Below are positions 1 to 6,075 of a stretch of DNA of 15,572 bases, in pieces (positions within the stretch are counted from its first letter, which is position 1; each line of letters begins with the position of its first letter). Made by a program: the position numbers and the translations under genes. This stretch comes from Kiritimatiellia bacterium (GTDB lineage Bacteria > Verrucomicrobiota > Kiritimatiellia > RFP12 > UBA1067). The notes beneath the pieces were generated by a model. That model was not told the DNA's origin, searched no databases, and saw nothing but the letters and a program-made list of their open reading frames with translations. The stretch covers positions 1-15,572 of the forward strand of contig CAJGDE010000042.1 of assembly GCA_904502135.1 (NCBI GenBank), written 5' to 3'.

Positions 1-1
1 C

Positions 2-1372
2 TCCTCGCCGATGGGGGAATTGGTGGTGAACCTTATCGTATCTTTCGGACAGTGGGAGCGCAAGACGATTCAGGAGCGCATCAAGCGGCATTTCCAAACC
101 GCGCTTGAGCAAGGCTACTTCGTGGGCGGCGTTCCGCCGTTCGGATACAAGGTCGACGACCACACGCTCGTTCCCGATCCGGAGACGGCGCATCTCGTGC
201 CGCACATCTTCCGCCTTTTCGTCGAGCTGGGCTCGGCGAAGAAGGTAGCGAAGAAACTGCACGACGAAGGCATCGAGCGTTTCCCCGGACGGCCTTGGAC
301 GGTGCAGTCGGTTTACAACTGCATCAATAACGTAAGGTATGTGGGGAACGCCAGCTGCCACGGCAAGATCGTCAAAGGCAAGCAGGTCGCGCTCGTCACC
401 CGCGACCTTTGGGACAAGGCACACGCCAAGGTCAAGGAGGTTGAGGTGAAGAACGTCGAGCGGGTCATCAGCCCGGAGACCGAGCTCTTTCGCGGCCTTA
501 TCACCTGCGGCCATTGCAACCACGCGATGGTGTACCGCTGGAGCCGCAAGGATACGCTCGGCACGAGGAAGTACGCGTACTTCGTCTGCCAGCATGATTC
601 GCGGCAAGCGGTCTCGAAGTGTCCGATCAGGAGCGTGAGCGTCACGACGGTGCAGGACGCAATCGAGCGGGAGCTTGAGTCGGTGATGCTTTCATCGACG
701 GGGCTTCTTGTGGCGGTGGCGAACGAGACCTCATACACGCCGGAGCAGATCGTGACGGGGTTCAGGCGGCACACCTTTTGGCAGAACCTGGCCATGCCGG
801 AACGGACGAAAATCTACCGGCTTTTGATGCATTCGGTCAGGGTGTTCAGCGACGCGCTGGAAATCAAGATGCACCTGCCGGTCACGAACGCCAAGCACGA
901 GCTTATCAGGGCGCATTACCTCGCCGAGGACGCGAACGAAAGCTCGGATGTGCGAGTTGAGGCGGACGGTTGCCTCTTCGTGAAGGTGCCGATTGCGTTC
1001 AGGACGATTTCCGGACGCAAGCAGATCGTCCGCGAGGGCGACGGCGGGGCGGACGCGAAGCCGACAATGCACATGCTCAAGGAGGAGTTGGCGCAAGGGT
1101 CGATTCTCAAGGCGTTCGCCAAAGGCATCGCTTGGATGAAGATCGTGGACGAGGGCAAGGCGACATCGGTAAGCCAGCTTTCCGAGATCGTCGGGGTCGA
1201 CCGCCATTATGTTATTCACACGATCCGGCTTGCGACGCTCTCGCCGAGGATCATCCGCGCCGCACTTTCGGGAACGCTCCCGGACGGCTTCTCGCTTCAG
1301 AAGGTGCGCAAGATCGAAACGGACGATTGGGAGGAGCAGGAGCGGCTCTTGGGCTTCCCGATGGCATCATGA
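2..1372 (+). CDS. Large serine recombinase, 5' end cut by window edge
   Basis: Site-specific DNA recombinase of the large serine (resolvase/invertase) family, which exchanges strands through a serine-phosphodiester intermediate. The frame is open from base 2, and the ATG at 11 is internal: residues around GELVVNLIVSFGQWER match the end of the catalytic domain, so the catalytic Ser lies outside the window. Numbered from that ATG, a recombinase DNA-binding domain follows at about 35-145 (GYFVGGVPPFGY, PGRPWT, NVRYVG). A zinc ribbon at about 158-210 has C166, C169, C193 and C204. A C-terminal extension carries a helix-turn-helix-like stretch (SVSQLSEIVGVDRHYVIHTI, about 385-405) and ends with WEEQERLLGF, a tail resembling recombinases from various bacterial mobile elements. 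GC-rich codon use sets it apart from genes after 2200. Its targets and element borders cannot be determined here. Confidence 0.9.
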   Translation, partial: SSPMGELVVNLIVSFGQWERKTIQERIKRHFQTALEQGYFVGGVPPFGYKVDDHTLVPDPETAHLVPHIFRLFVELGSAKKVAKKLHDEGIERFPGRPWTVQSVYNCINNVRYVGNASCHGKIVKGKQVALVTRDLWDKAHAKVKEVEVKNVERVISPETELFRGLITCGHCNHAMVYRWSRKDTLGTRKYAYFVCQHDSRQAVSKCPIRSVSVTTVQDAIERELESVMLSSTGLLVAVANETSYTPEQIVTGFRRHTFWQNLAMPERTKIYRLLMHSVRVFSDALEIKMHLPVTNAKHELIRAHYLAEDANESSDVRVEADGCLFVKVPIAFRTISGRKQIVREGDGGADAKPTMHMLKEELAQGSILKAFAKGIAWMKIVDEGKATSVSQLSEIVGVDRHYVIHTIRLATLSPRIIRAALSGTLPDGFSLQKVRKIETDDWEEQERLLGFPMAS

Positions 1373-1380
1373 AGGAGATG

Positions 1381-1416
1381 GGCGGCATGGCTGTATGCCG
1401 CCCTTATTATATAAGG
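1381..1416. repeat. Tandem hairpins between recombinase and small gene
   Basis: Two perfect inverted repeats lie back to back just after the recombinase stop. The first has an 8-bp stem (GGCGGCAT, 1381-1388, with 1395-1402) and a 6-nt loop. The second is a 6-bp AT-rich stem (CCTTAT with ATAAGG, 1402-1416) around a 3-nt loop. No long T run follows, so they are weak as a classical terminator. They may instead act as a processing or stabilising structure, or as a protein-binding site. A purine-only tract (about 1413-1440) follows and contains the ribosome binding site of the next gene. Confidence 0.5.
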
Positions 1417-1443
1417 AAAAAGAAAAAGAAAGGAAAAGGAACA

Positions 1444-1761
1444 ATGAAAACGCAACGCAACCCGGACTGCATGGCCTTAAACTGCACGGCCCCGGTCGAC
1501 CTGATCGCTAAGGTAAGAACGGCGGTCGAGGACATAAAAGTCCCTTGTTGGACACGCGCAGGGCACAGGCCCTCGCGCAACACGCGGACAATGAGTGTCT
1601 CGCAATTCGTCGTGGAAGCGATAGCCAAGGCGGTGGCGGGAGTCGAAGCTTCGCCGGAAAATATCGAGTGGGCGAGAGAGAAAAAAGCCAAGGCGCGGGA
1701 GAATTACGCACTCGCCAGCCACCAACGCTGGGAGGAGAGAAGAAAGAAACGAGCGCGGTGA
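1444..1761 (+). CDS. Small ribbon-helix-helix-like protein downstream of recombinase
   Basis: Protein of 105 aa with no function I can name. Residues 11-30 (short strand, then helix: ALNCTAPVDLIAKVRTAVED) and 49-65 (TMSVSQFVVEAIAKAVA) resemble the strand-helix and second helix of ribbon-helix-helix DNA-binding proteins, with about 18 basic residue-rich positions between them. The C-terminal third is strongly basic and rich in Lys, Arg and Glu. The chosen ATG follows an AAGGAA-type ribosome binding site in a purine tract. An alternative in-frame ATG at 1369 would overlap the recombinase stop as ATGA and add 25 residues. It is co-directional with the recombinase, is followed by a strong terminator and shares its GC-rich composition. 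A role as a regulator or recombination directionality factor is only a hypothesis. Confidence 0.6.
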   Translation: MKTQRNPDCMALNCTAPVDLIAKVRTAVEDIKVPCWTRAGHRPSRNTRTMSVSQFVVEAIAKAVAGVEASPENIEWAREKKAKARENYALASHQRWEERRKKRAR

Positions 1762-1784
1762 GACCACCGAAATACTACCCAACC

Positions 1785-1826
1785 ACTGGGGAGCGGGACA
1801 ACTCGTCTCACTCCCCAGTCTTTTTT
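1785..1826 (+). terminator. Strong rho-independent terminator after the small gene
   Basis: Positions 1785-1799 pair with 1805-1819 in a 15-position stem with a single C-A mismatch and one G-T wobble. The outer part (ACTGGGGAG with CTCCCCAGT) is perfect and the loop is AACTC. A T-rich run (T6 at 1821-1826) follows immediately. It lies 24 nt after the stop of the small gene and should end transcription of the recombinase unit before the tRNA region. Confidence 0.9.
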
Positions 1827-2009
1827 CTCCCTTGCACGACGAAACCTCTCTTTTGGGGCTTGCGAGAGAGAAAATGGGGGTGTGTCAACGCCCTGTGTCC
1901 ACGTCACAGCCCCTCACCCCGACACACTTTGGAGAAGTTTTCCAAACCCCCGCATACCGCAAAAACCCCCGATTTTACGGGGTTTTCTCGCTCCCCAACC
2001 CCCGAAAAC
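1827..2009. other. C-rich non-coding stretch with short inverted repeats
   Basis: No convincing gene is seen. Frames run open across it, but their translations are low-complexity Pro/Arg-rich and lack ribosome binding sites. Structures visible are GTGTGTC (1880-1886) facing GACACAC (1921-1927), a second TGTGTC copy in between, a small TTTGGA/TCCAAA dyad near 1928-1946, and an AAAACCCC/GGGGTTTT hairpin at about 1962-1986. C-runs of four to five recur throughout. This may be the element's end or attachment region, but no duplicated core was found. Confidence 0.4.
1962..1986 (-). terminator. Secondary bidirectional terminator-like hairpin
   Basis: AAAACCCC and GGGGTTTT arms enclose a loop of about 9 nt. 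Read on the minus strand, the stem ends in a run of five T. It lies downstream of the main tRNA terminator and could serve as a backup; on the plus strand TTTT also follows the stem, so it may work both ways. Confidence 0.45.
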
Positions 2010-2033
2010 AAAAAAAGAGAAGCCGCGCTTCTC
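2010..2033 (-). terminator. Rho-independent terminator of tRNA-Val
   Basis: On the minus strand a 6-bp GAGAAG/CTTCTC stem (2028-2033 with 2017-2022) with a 5-nt GC-rich loop is followed by seven T (2016-2010). It starts 20 nt after the CCA end of the tRNA, the usual place for a tRNA terminator. Confidence 0.8.
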
Positions 2034-2052
2034 CTTTTCGATTTTGAATTCT

Positions 2053-2128
2053 GGTGGGGACTGAGGGACTCGGACCCCCGACCCTCTCGGTGTAAACGAG
2101 ATGCTCTAACCAACTGAGCTAAATCCCC
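2053..2128 (-). tRNA. tRNA-Val (anticodon TAC), CCA encoded
   Basis: A full cloverleaf folds by hand. The acceptor stem is GGGGATT/AGTCCCC with one T-G pair, the D stem is GCTC/GAGC with a G18-G19-containing loop, and the anticodon stem is TCTCG/CGAGA with loop TTTACAC, giving anticodon TAC (valine). The variable loop is GGGTC, the T stem is GGGGG/CCCTC, the discriminator is A73 and CCA is encoded. The T loop reads TCCGAGT, so position 55 is C rather than the near-universal T (pseudouridine). It has its own promoter upstream and terminator downstream. Its 3' end faces the recombinase element. Confidence 0.95.
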
Positions 2129-2133
2129 AAACA

Positions 2134-2148
2134 CTAACCTTCGGTTAG
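2134..2148 (-). other. Hairpin in the pre-tRNA 5' leader
   Basis: A perfect 6-bp CTAACC/GGTTAG inverted repeat with a 3-nt loop lies between the predicted transcription start (about 2154) and the tRNA 5' end (2128). It would fold as a small hairpin in the leader that RNase P removes. Whether it affects processing or is accidental cannot be told from sequence. Confidence 0.5.
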
Positions 2149-2160
2149 GAAATTGCGAGT

Positions 2161-2189
2161 ATTATACCATAAATTACTGACGAATTGTG
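2161..2189 (-). promoter_or_regulatory. Extended -10 promoter of tRNA-Val
   Basis: The minus strand has TATAAT (2166-2161) preceded by TGG, giving the extended -10 form TATGGTATAAT. The -35 is poor (CACAAT at 2189-2184 with 17-nt spacing), which an extended -10 can offset. The same TATGGTATAAT occurs in front of lpxC at the other end of the window. Confidence 0.7.
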
Positions 2190-2206
2190 AAAAATATACT
2201 TTCACA
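2186..2206. repeat. Inverted repeat spanning the cca stop codon
   Basis: TGTGAAA (2186-2192) and TTTCACA (2200-2206) form a perfect 7-bp dyad around a 7-nt AT loop. It contains the cca stop codon and touches the -35 area of the tRNA promoter. No T run follows on the minus strand, so it is at best a weak terminator; an operator overlapping the tRNA promoter is the other reading. Confidence 0.45.
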
Positions 2207-3542
2207 GCAAAAAATTCTTCGCGAAAACCACAGCCTCGTCAAGATTCGAATATTTTCCATCAAGCTGCGCTTCATAAGCCATCCTTAATATTTCTCCAAA
2301 TTTCACACCTGGCTTTAGTCCCAATTCAATGAGATTTCGCCCCATTAAAATCGGCTTTGGAGCAGAATCCGCAATCTTCAAACGTTCAGCACTTTCAAGA
2401 AGCCAGCGACACGATTCGGGCATTTGATCAGTAGCGCCGGCATCCGCCGCAGCAACTTTAACGAGCCGATCTATCCTTTTAACTTCGGCAGCCAACCTTC
2501 TTATAGCATTATCCGAAGCCTTTGCCTGCCAAAGCGCAAATGGACGCATGTGAAGCCGAACGAGCGCAGGAACTTCTTTTAAGATGCGCTCCTCATCCGT
2601 AAGACGGCTTAAAAACGATAAGGTGGGCCCCAACCCGGCCTCATCGTGACCGGGAGAGCGTATGTGCTTTTTATCGCTGTCATAAAACGTCGTCGCAGGC
2701 TTTCCGAAATCATGACAGAGAACCCCCAGCGCGACAATGATCTCCTCTTGCTGATCGGCGTTTGAGCTGCGCATTCTCGCGTATGCGTCGAGGCTTTTTT
2801 TTGTATGACACCATACATCACCTTCAGGGTGCCATTGAGGATCTTGTTCACAGCCGACAAGCGCCTCTAATTCAGGATAATATCTAAGCCACCCCACTTG
2901 GCGAAGAAACTCAAGCCCCTTGGATATCGAGCGCCCCTTCGTCAATAATTTAACCCACTCTTCAAAAAGCCTTTCTTTAGGCAAATCTTCACTTGTCATC
3001 AGGCTACATATCCCAATGGTGCTTTCATCCACCTCAAGATCAAATCTCGCGATAAACTGCATAGCCCTTAAAACACGCAGAGGATCTTCCGCGAAATGAC
3101 CGCTTACATGACGCAATATCTTTTTCTCAAGGTCATTGCGCCCTTGCCATGGATCAATGATTTCTCCCGTAAGAGGATCTTTGTAGATGGCATTTATCGT
3201 AAAATCGCGTCTGGCGGCGGCCTCTTTAATCGTCAGGCGCGAATCGAACTGCGCAGAAAAAGCTTTGTGGCCAAGACCGAGTTTTGTTTCTCTTCTGGGA
3301 AGCGCCACATCTATATCATAATGATGGAGTTTTATCACCCCAAAGCTTGCGCCGACAAGATTAAGCGAAAAAGAACCTGAAAGAGCTTTTATGACGTCAT
3401 CATGACCAAGGCCGTAAACTTCAACATCAAAATCTTTCGGCTCAAACCCCAGAAGCTGATCTCTGACACATCCCCCGACAAGCAGCGCCCTACCGCCTGC
3501 AGCAGAAAGTAGGCGCGCTACCTTTATAACGACATCTTCCAT
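2202..3542 (-). CDS. cca: CCA-adding tRNA nucleotidyltransferase with HD domain
   Basis: Class II tRNA nucleotidyltransferase/poly(A) polymerase family protein of 446 aa, most likely adding or repairing the CCA end of tRNAs. The head has GGCVRDQLLG (23-32) and the metal-binding DFD (D37, D39), followed by RRDFTINA (about 110-118) and the RVLRAMQFIARF region that binds nucleotide and tRNA. The second half carries an HD-type phosphohydrolase domain (WHPEGDVWCHT, then CHDFGKPAT and RSPGHDEAG). A poly(A) polymerase role cannot be excluded, but the HD domain and size fit CCA enzymes. The ATG at 3542 lies 4 nt after the yidC stop, so it is the last gene of the rpmH-yidC operon. It is adjacent to a tRNA gene that already encodes CCA, consistent with a repair role. 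Confidence 0.88.
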   Translation of the reverse strand: MEDVVIKVARLLSAAGGRALLVGGCVRDQLLGFEPKDFDVEVYGLGHDDVIKALSGSFSLNLVGASFGVIKLHHYDIDVALPRRETKLGLGHKAFSAQFDSRLTIKEAAARRDFTINAIYKDPLTGEIIDPWQGRNDLEKKILRHVSGHFAEDPLRVLRAMQFIARFDLEVDESTIGICSLMTSEDLPKERLFEEWVKLLTKGRSISKGLEFLRQVGWLRYYPELEALVGCEQDPQWHPEGDVWCHTKKSLDAYARMRSSNADQQEEIIVALGVLCHDFGKPATTFYDSDKKHIRSPGHDEAGLGPTLSFLSRLTDEERILKEVPALVRLHMRPFALWQAKASDNAIRRLAAEVKRIDRLVKVAAADAGATDQMPESCRWLLESAERLKIADSAPKPILMGRNLIELGLKPGVKFGEILRMAYEAQLDGKYSNLDEAVVFAKNFLL

Positions 3543-3546
3543 CGTC

Positions 3547-5274
3547 TCACTTGTGACGACGCATCTGTCGCGTCGCAGGAGGATCTATCACCTCCGGCAT
3601 CAGCGCCGCTTCGTTTTTAGCGGCACTCTTGCGGCGGATTATCCACATCTGCCAAATGGAAAAGACCTGACTGAGCGTCCAGTAAAGGCTAAGCGCGGCC
3701 GGGAATGAATAGAACATAAAGAGCATCATAACCGGCATAAAGACGATCATCATGCGCTGCTGGTTCTTATCCCCCGTTGAAGGCGTAAGAGCTGACTGCA
3801 AAGCCATTGTAAGCGCCATCAAAATCGGCAGGATATTAAGCCCGCCGAACGGGAACCAAGACGAGAACAAACCTTCAGGCTCCGAAAGGTCTCCAATCCA
3901 AAGGAAGGGAGCGTATCGCAATTCAACTGCTGAGCGAAGAACGTTGAAAAGCGCGATAAACACAGGAATCTGCACGAGCATCGGCAGGCACGAGCTCATG
4001 GGATTTACTTTAGCGTCACGATAAAGCTGCCATGTCTCCTGCTGAAGCCGCTGGGGATTATCTTTGAACTTCGCCTGAATCTCTTTCATCTTCGGCTGAA
4101 TTTCCTGCATCTTCTTCATTCCGACAGTGGACTTGTGCGTAAGGGGCCAGAAAAGAAGTCTTACCAAAATCGTAAGAAGAATTATGGCTACACCATAGTT
4201 CGGAATGAGCGAATTAAAGAAATCAAGAAGCCAGAGAATCGGATAGCACACCCATCTCCACATCCCGAACTCCATCACGTCTTTCATGCCCAAAGACCAG
4301 AGCAGAGACTGCTTTTTAGGGCCGACATAAAAGACGCTCGTGCGATTTTTGGGCAGAGACGAGAATTTAGCCAAAGCGCCGATGCTCTCAGGCTTATACT
4401 CCTGCACTTTCATATCGCGAGAGATATTGGCGCTGAAACCGGAAACCGCGTCGCTCGACGAGACCAAAGCCGTAACAAAGAAGCGATTCTTAAGCGCGAT
4501 CCACTTCTGCGAGCCTTCATAACCGACCGTTGATGTGCGAGGAAGACCTGAAGCGTTTTTAGAGCCGCCGCAACCGCCGAGAGAACCGACAAGATATGCT
4601 TTCAAGGGTGAGTCGCCTTCACAATGGTGGATAACCTTTCCGCCCTTAGGATCGATCTGCCAGCTGTCGACCGAAAGAAGATCGTTTTTCCCAAGCCCCA
4701 TCTCCATAACACCGAGCGAAAGCGAATTGGCGCAAGGAAGCGCTTCTTTAAACTCATCCTCAAACGTAAGAAGATAATTGTCAGCGAGAGTAATCTTTCT
4801 TGTCATTACATCCGAAGCGAACACAATGACATTGGAAGAAGCCTCTTTAAATTCAAAGGACGTTCCGCGGGAAAAACCTTCAATCCCCGACACCTCCGCC
4901 AAAGGTGAAGCTGAAAAATCAAACTCAACCGCGGGATTCTCATCTGAAATCGGCGCATTACCTATGGGGTAATCCTTGAGAACAGCCTTCTTTACGGCGG
5001 CCCCCCACGACGAAACGACGACTTTCAGCTTGTCGTTCTCAAGCACATATTCTTTTTCTGGCTGAGAGGGCTTTACCTCTTTAGCATCATCCGCCTTGGG
5101 CGTTTCGGCCGTCTTGGCGACAGAAGGCGCCTGCGAGAGAGAGACCTCGTTTGTAACCAAGGTCTGCCCGCCGCGATTATCGGACGAAATCTTTTTCTTC
5201 GGATTTTCTACAAAAATGTACCAGGCCAAAACAGCCCCAAGCACAAGGCAAATCAACTTCTCTGTCTTATTCAT
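3547..5274 (-). CDS. yidC: Membrane protein insertase YidC
   Basis: Inserts and folds proteins in the inner membrane, alone or with Sec. At 575 aa it has the Gram-negative layout: an N-terminal anchor (about residues 7-22), a Lys/Pro/Glu-rich linker, a large periplasmic beta domain (about 75-330) and a C-terminal insertase core (about 350-555). The core has five hydrophobic segments. The NYGVAIILLTILVRLLFWPL segment carries the conserved hydrophilic-groove Arg, and the cytoplasmic coiled hairpin KMQEIQPKMKEIQAKF follows. The tail is positively charged (RRKSAAK, RQMRRHK), as expected for ribosome contact. The ATG has an AAAGGAG ribosome binding site 8 nt upstream. It follows yidD by 26 nt and is followed by cca after 4 nt; in many bacteria a jag or mnmE gene comes next instead. 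Confidence 0.97.
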   Translation of the reverse strand: MNKTEKLICLVLGAVLAWYIFVENPKKKISSDNRGGQTLVTNEVSLSQAPSVAKTAETPKADDAKEVKPSQPEKEYVLENDKLKVVVSSWGAAVKKAVLKDYPIGNAPISDENPAVEFDFSASPLAEVSGIEGFSRGTSFEFKEASSNVIVFASDVMTRKITLADNYLLTFEDEFKEALPCANSLSLGVMEMGLGKNDLLSVDSWQIDPKGGKVIHHCEGDSPLKAYLVGSLGGCGGSKNASGLPRTSTVGYEGSQKWIALKNRFFVTALVSSSDAVSGFSANISRDMKVQEYKPESIGALAKFSSLPKNRTSVFYVGPKKQSLLWSLGMKDVMEFGMWRWVCYPILWLLDFFNSLIPNYGVAIILLTILVRLLFWPLTHKSTVGMKKMQEIQPKMKEIQAKFKDNPQRLQQETWQLYRDAKVNPMSSCLPMLVQIPVFIALFNVLRSAVELRYAPFLWIGDLSEPEGLFSSWFPFGGLNILPILMALTMALQSALTPSTGDKNQQRMMIVFMPVMMLFMFYSFPAALSLYWTLSQVFSIWQMWIIRRKSAAKNEAALMPEVIDPPATRQMRRHK

Positions 5275-5300
5275 TGCAATGACTCCTTTCGGATTGAAAA

Positions 5301-5546
5301 TTATTTACTGAAATCACCATTTTTCCACCTGCCTTTCGGAGGCACCGGATCATACCCGCTTGCGCCAAAAGGGTGGCAACGCAAAATTCTCCATATCCCC
5401 AGCAAAAAGCCCTTTACGGCGCCATGCACCTCAAGAGACTCTATCATATAGTTCGAGCAACTCGGCTCAAACCTGCACGCACCTCCAAGAAACGGAGAAA
5501 GAACCACTTGATAGGCTCTAACAAGAAGAATCATCGCTTGACGCAT
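5301..5546 (-). CDS. yidD: Membrane protein insertion efficiency factor YidD
   Basis: Small 81-aa protein that assists YidC-dependent membrane insertion at the inner face of the membrane. It shows the full family signature: YQVVLSP (12-18), CRFEPSCSNY (24-33), HGAVKG (41-46) and RCHPFG (56-61), then YDPVPP. The ATG at 5546 has an AGGAG ribosome binding site right upstream and lies inside the end of rnpA (16-nt overlap), so translation is probably coupled. The ATG four codons further in has no better site. Confidence 0.95.
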   Translation of the reverse strand: MRQAMILLVRAYQVVLSPFLGGACRFEPSCSNYMIESLEVHGAVKGFLLGIWRILRCHPFGASGYDPVPPKGRWKNGDFSK

Positions 5547-5854
5547 ATTCTCCTCATTTCATCCATCACTTGAAATACACTCTTATCGCCTATCGCCGCT
5601 CGAGCTACAAAAATCCATTCTGTATCAGGCGGCATTTCATCAGATTTCACCAACAAGCGATAAGCCTCTCGCAGCAACCGCTTGGCTCTGTTGCGGTCAA
5701 CTGCGTCGTGAAAACTTTTTTTTGAAACGACAACGCCGGCCTTACGGTCGGCGTCGGGAGTTTCAAGACGCCACGCAACGAATAAACGCGCTCTTATAGA
5801 ACGCCCCCGGTCGAAGACGTTTTTGTATCTCGAGCCGGGCAGTCGCGTGGACAT
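5531..5854 (-). CDS. rnpA: Ribonuclease P protein component
   Basis: Protein subunit of RNase P, which trims tRNA 5' leaders together with the catalytic RNA. At 107 aa it is within the normal family range. The RNR signature appears as RNRAKRLLREAYRL in the middle, preceded by KAGVVVSKKSFHDAVDRN, and the N-terminal region is rich in Arg (RLPGSRYKNVFDRGRS). The start lies 11 nt after rpmH with a GAGG ribosome binding site, and the end overlaps yidD. The rpmH-rnpA-yidD-yidC order is one of the most conserved in bacteria. Confidence 0.96.
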   Translation of the reverse strand: MSTRLPGSRYKNVFDRGRSIRARLFVAWRLETPDADRKAGVVVSKKSFHDAVDRNRAKRLLREAYRLLVKSDEMPPDTEWIFVARAAIGDKSVFQVMDEMRRICVKR

Positions 5855-5865
5855 CCTTTAATGCC

Positions 5866-6003
5866 TCAGACCTGCGTCAGGCGCTTACGGCCTTTCGCAC
5901 GACGGGCCGCGAGAACCTTTCTGCCACCCTTAGTCGCCTTACGAGCGCGATAACCGATTTTTCTTTTCCGCTTAATCTTGGACGGCTGCCATGTCATTTT
6001 CAT
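5866..6003 (-). CDS. rpmH: Ribosomal protein bL34
   Basis: Small 45-aa, very basic ribosomal protein of the large subunit. The sequence begins MKMTWQPSKIKRKRKIGYRA, the standard L34 opening apart from Met at position 3 and Trp at position 5, and ends with RRAKGRKRLTQV. The first ATG is chosen because L34 normally has two residues before the Thr; an AAGGAAG ribosome binding site lies 9 nt upstream. It is the first gene of the operon and has a clear promoter 37 nt upstream. The usual dnaA neighbour is missing: glnN lies upstream, so this is not the dnaA-side origin arrangement. Confidence 0.96.
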   Translation of the reverse strand: MKMTWQPSKIKRKRKIGYRARKATKGGRKVLAARRAKGRKRLTQV

Positions 6004-6039
6004 GATATTTTCTTCCTTTCAGCTAAAAATTGAGTGAGT

Positions 6040-6069
6040 ATTATATCATAACTTACCCTTATATTTCAA
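6040..6069 (-). promoter_or_regulatory. Sigma70-type promoter of the rpmH operon
   Basis: Minus strand TTGAAA (6069-6064), an 18-nt spacer and a perfect TATAAT (6045-6040). The predicted start near 6033 gives a leader of about 30 nt with the rpmH ribosome binding site. It sits directly after the glnN stop with no visible terminator between, so some read-through from glnN is possible. Confidence 0.85.
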
Positions 6070-6075
6070 GATGTC

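Larger units (their letters stand above)
1..1826. mobile_element. Edge of a putative serine-recombinase element
   Basis: This GC-rich segment carries the recombinase gene, a small ribbon-helix-helix-like gene and a terminator. Base composition changes visibly after about 1830, where the sequence becomes C-tract rich and then AT-richer chromosomal DNA. The right boundary is not defined: I could not identify terminal repeats or an att core, and the left part lies outside the window. The neighbouring tRNA-Val has its 3' end facing this segment, a common arrangement for integrated elements, although tRNA targeting is more typical of tyrosine integrases. That these genes belong to one transferred element is inference from composition and content. 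Confidence 0.4.

Noticed and set aside
970..1443. Upstream extension of the small-gene reading frame inside the recombinase
   Set aside because: It overlaps the recombinase in another frame, and its Arg/Gly/Asp-rich translation is typical of a shadow of GC-rich coding DNA. Only the part from 1444 (or at most 1369) has start signals.
1545..2117. 190-aa plus-strand frame running through the terminator and into the tRNA
   Set aside because: It crosses a strong terminator and an antisense tRNA, has low-complexity sequence and no ribosome binding site.
1904..2134. 76-aa minus-strand frame with AQLVRASRLHREGRGSESL
   Set aside because: It is a translation of the tRNA gene, a well-known false peptide pattern.
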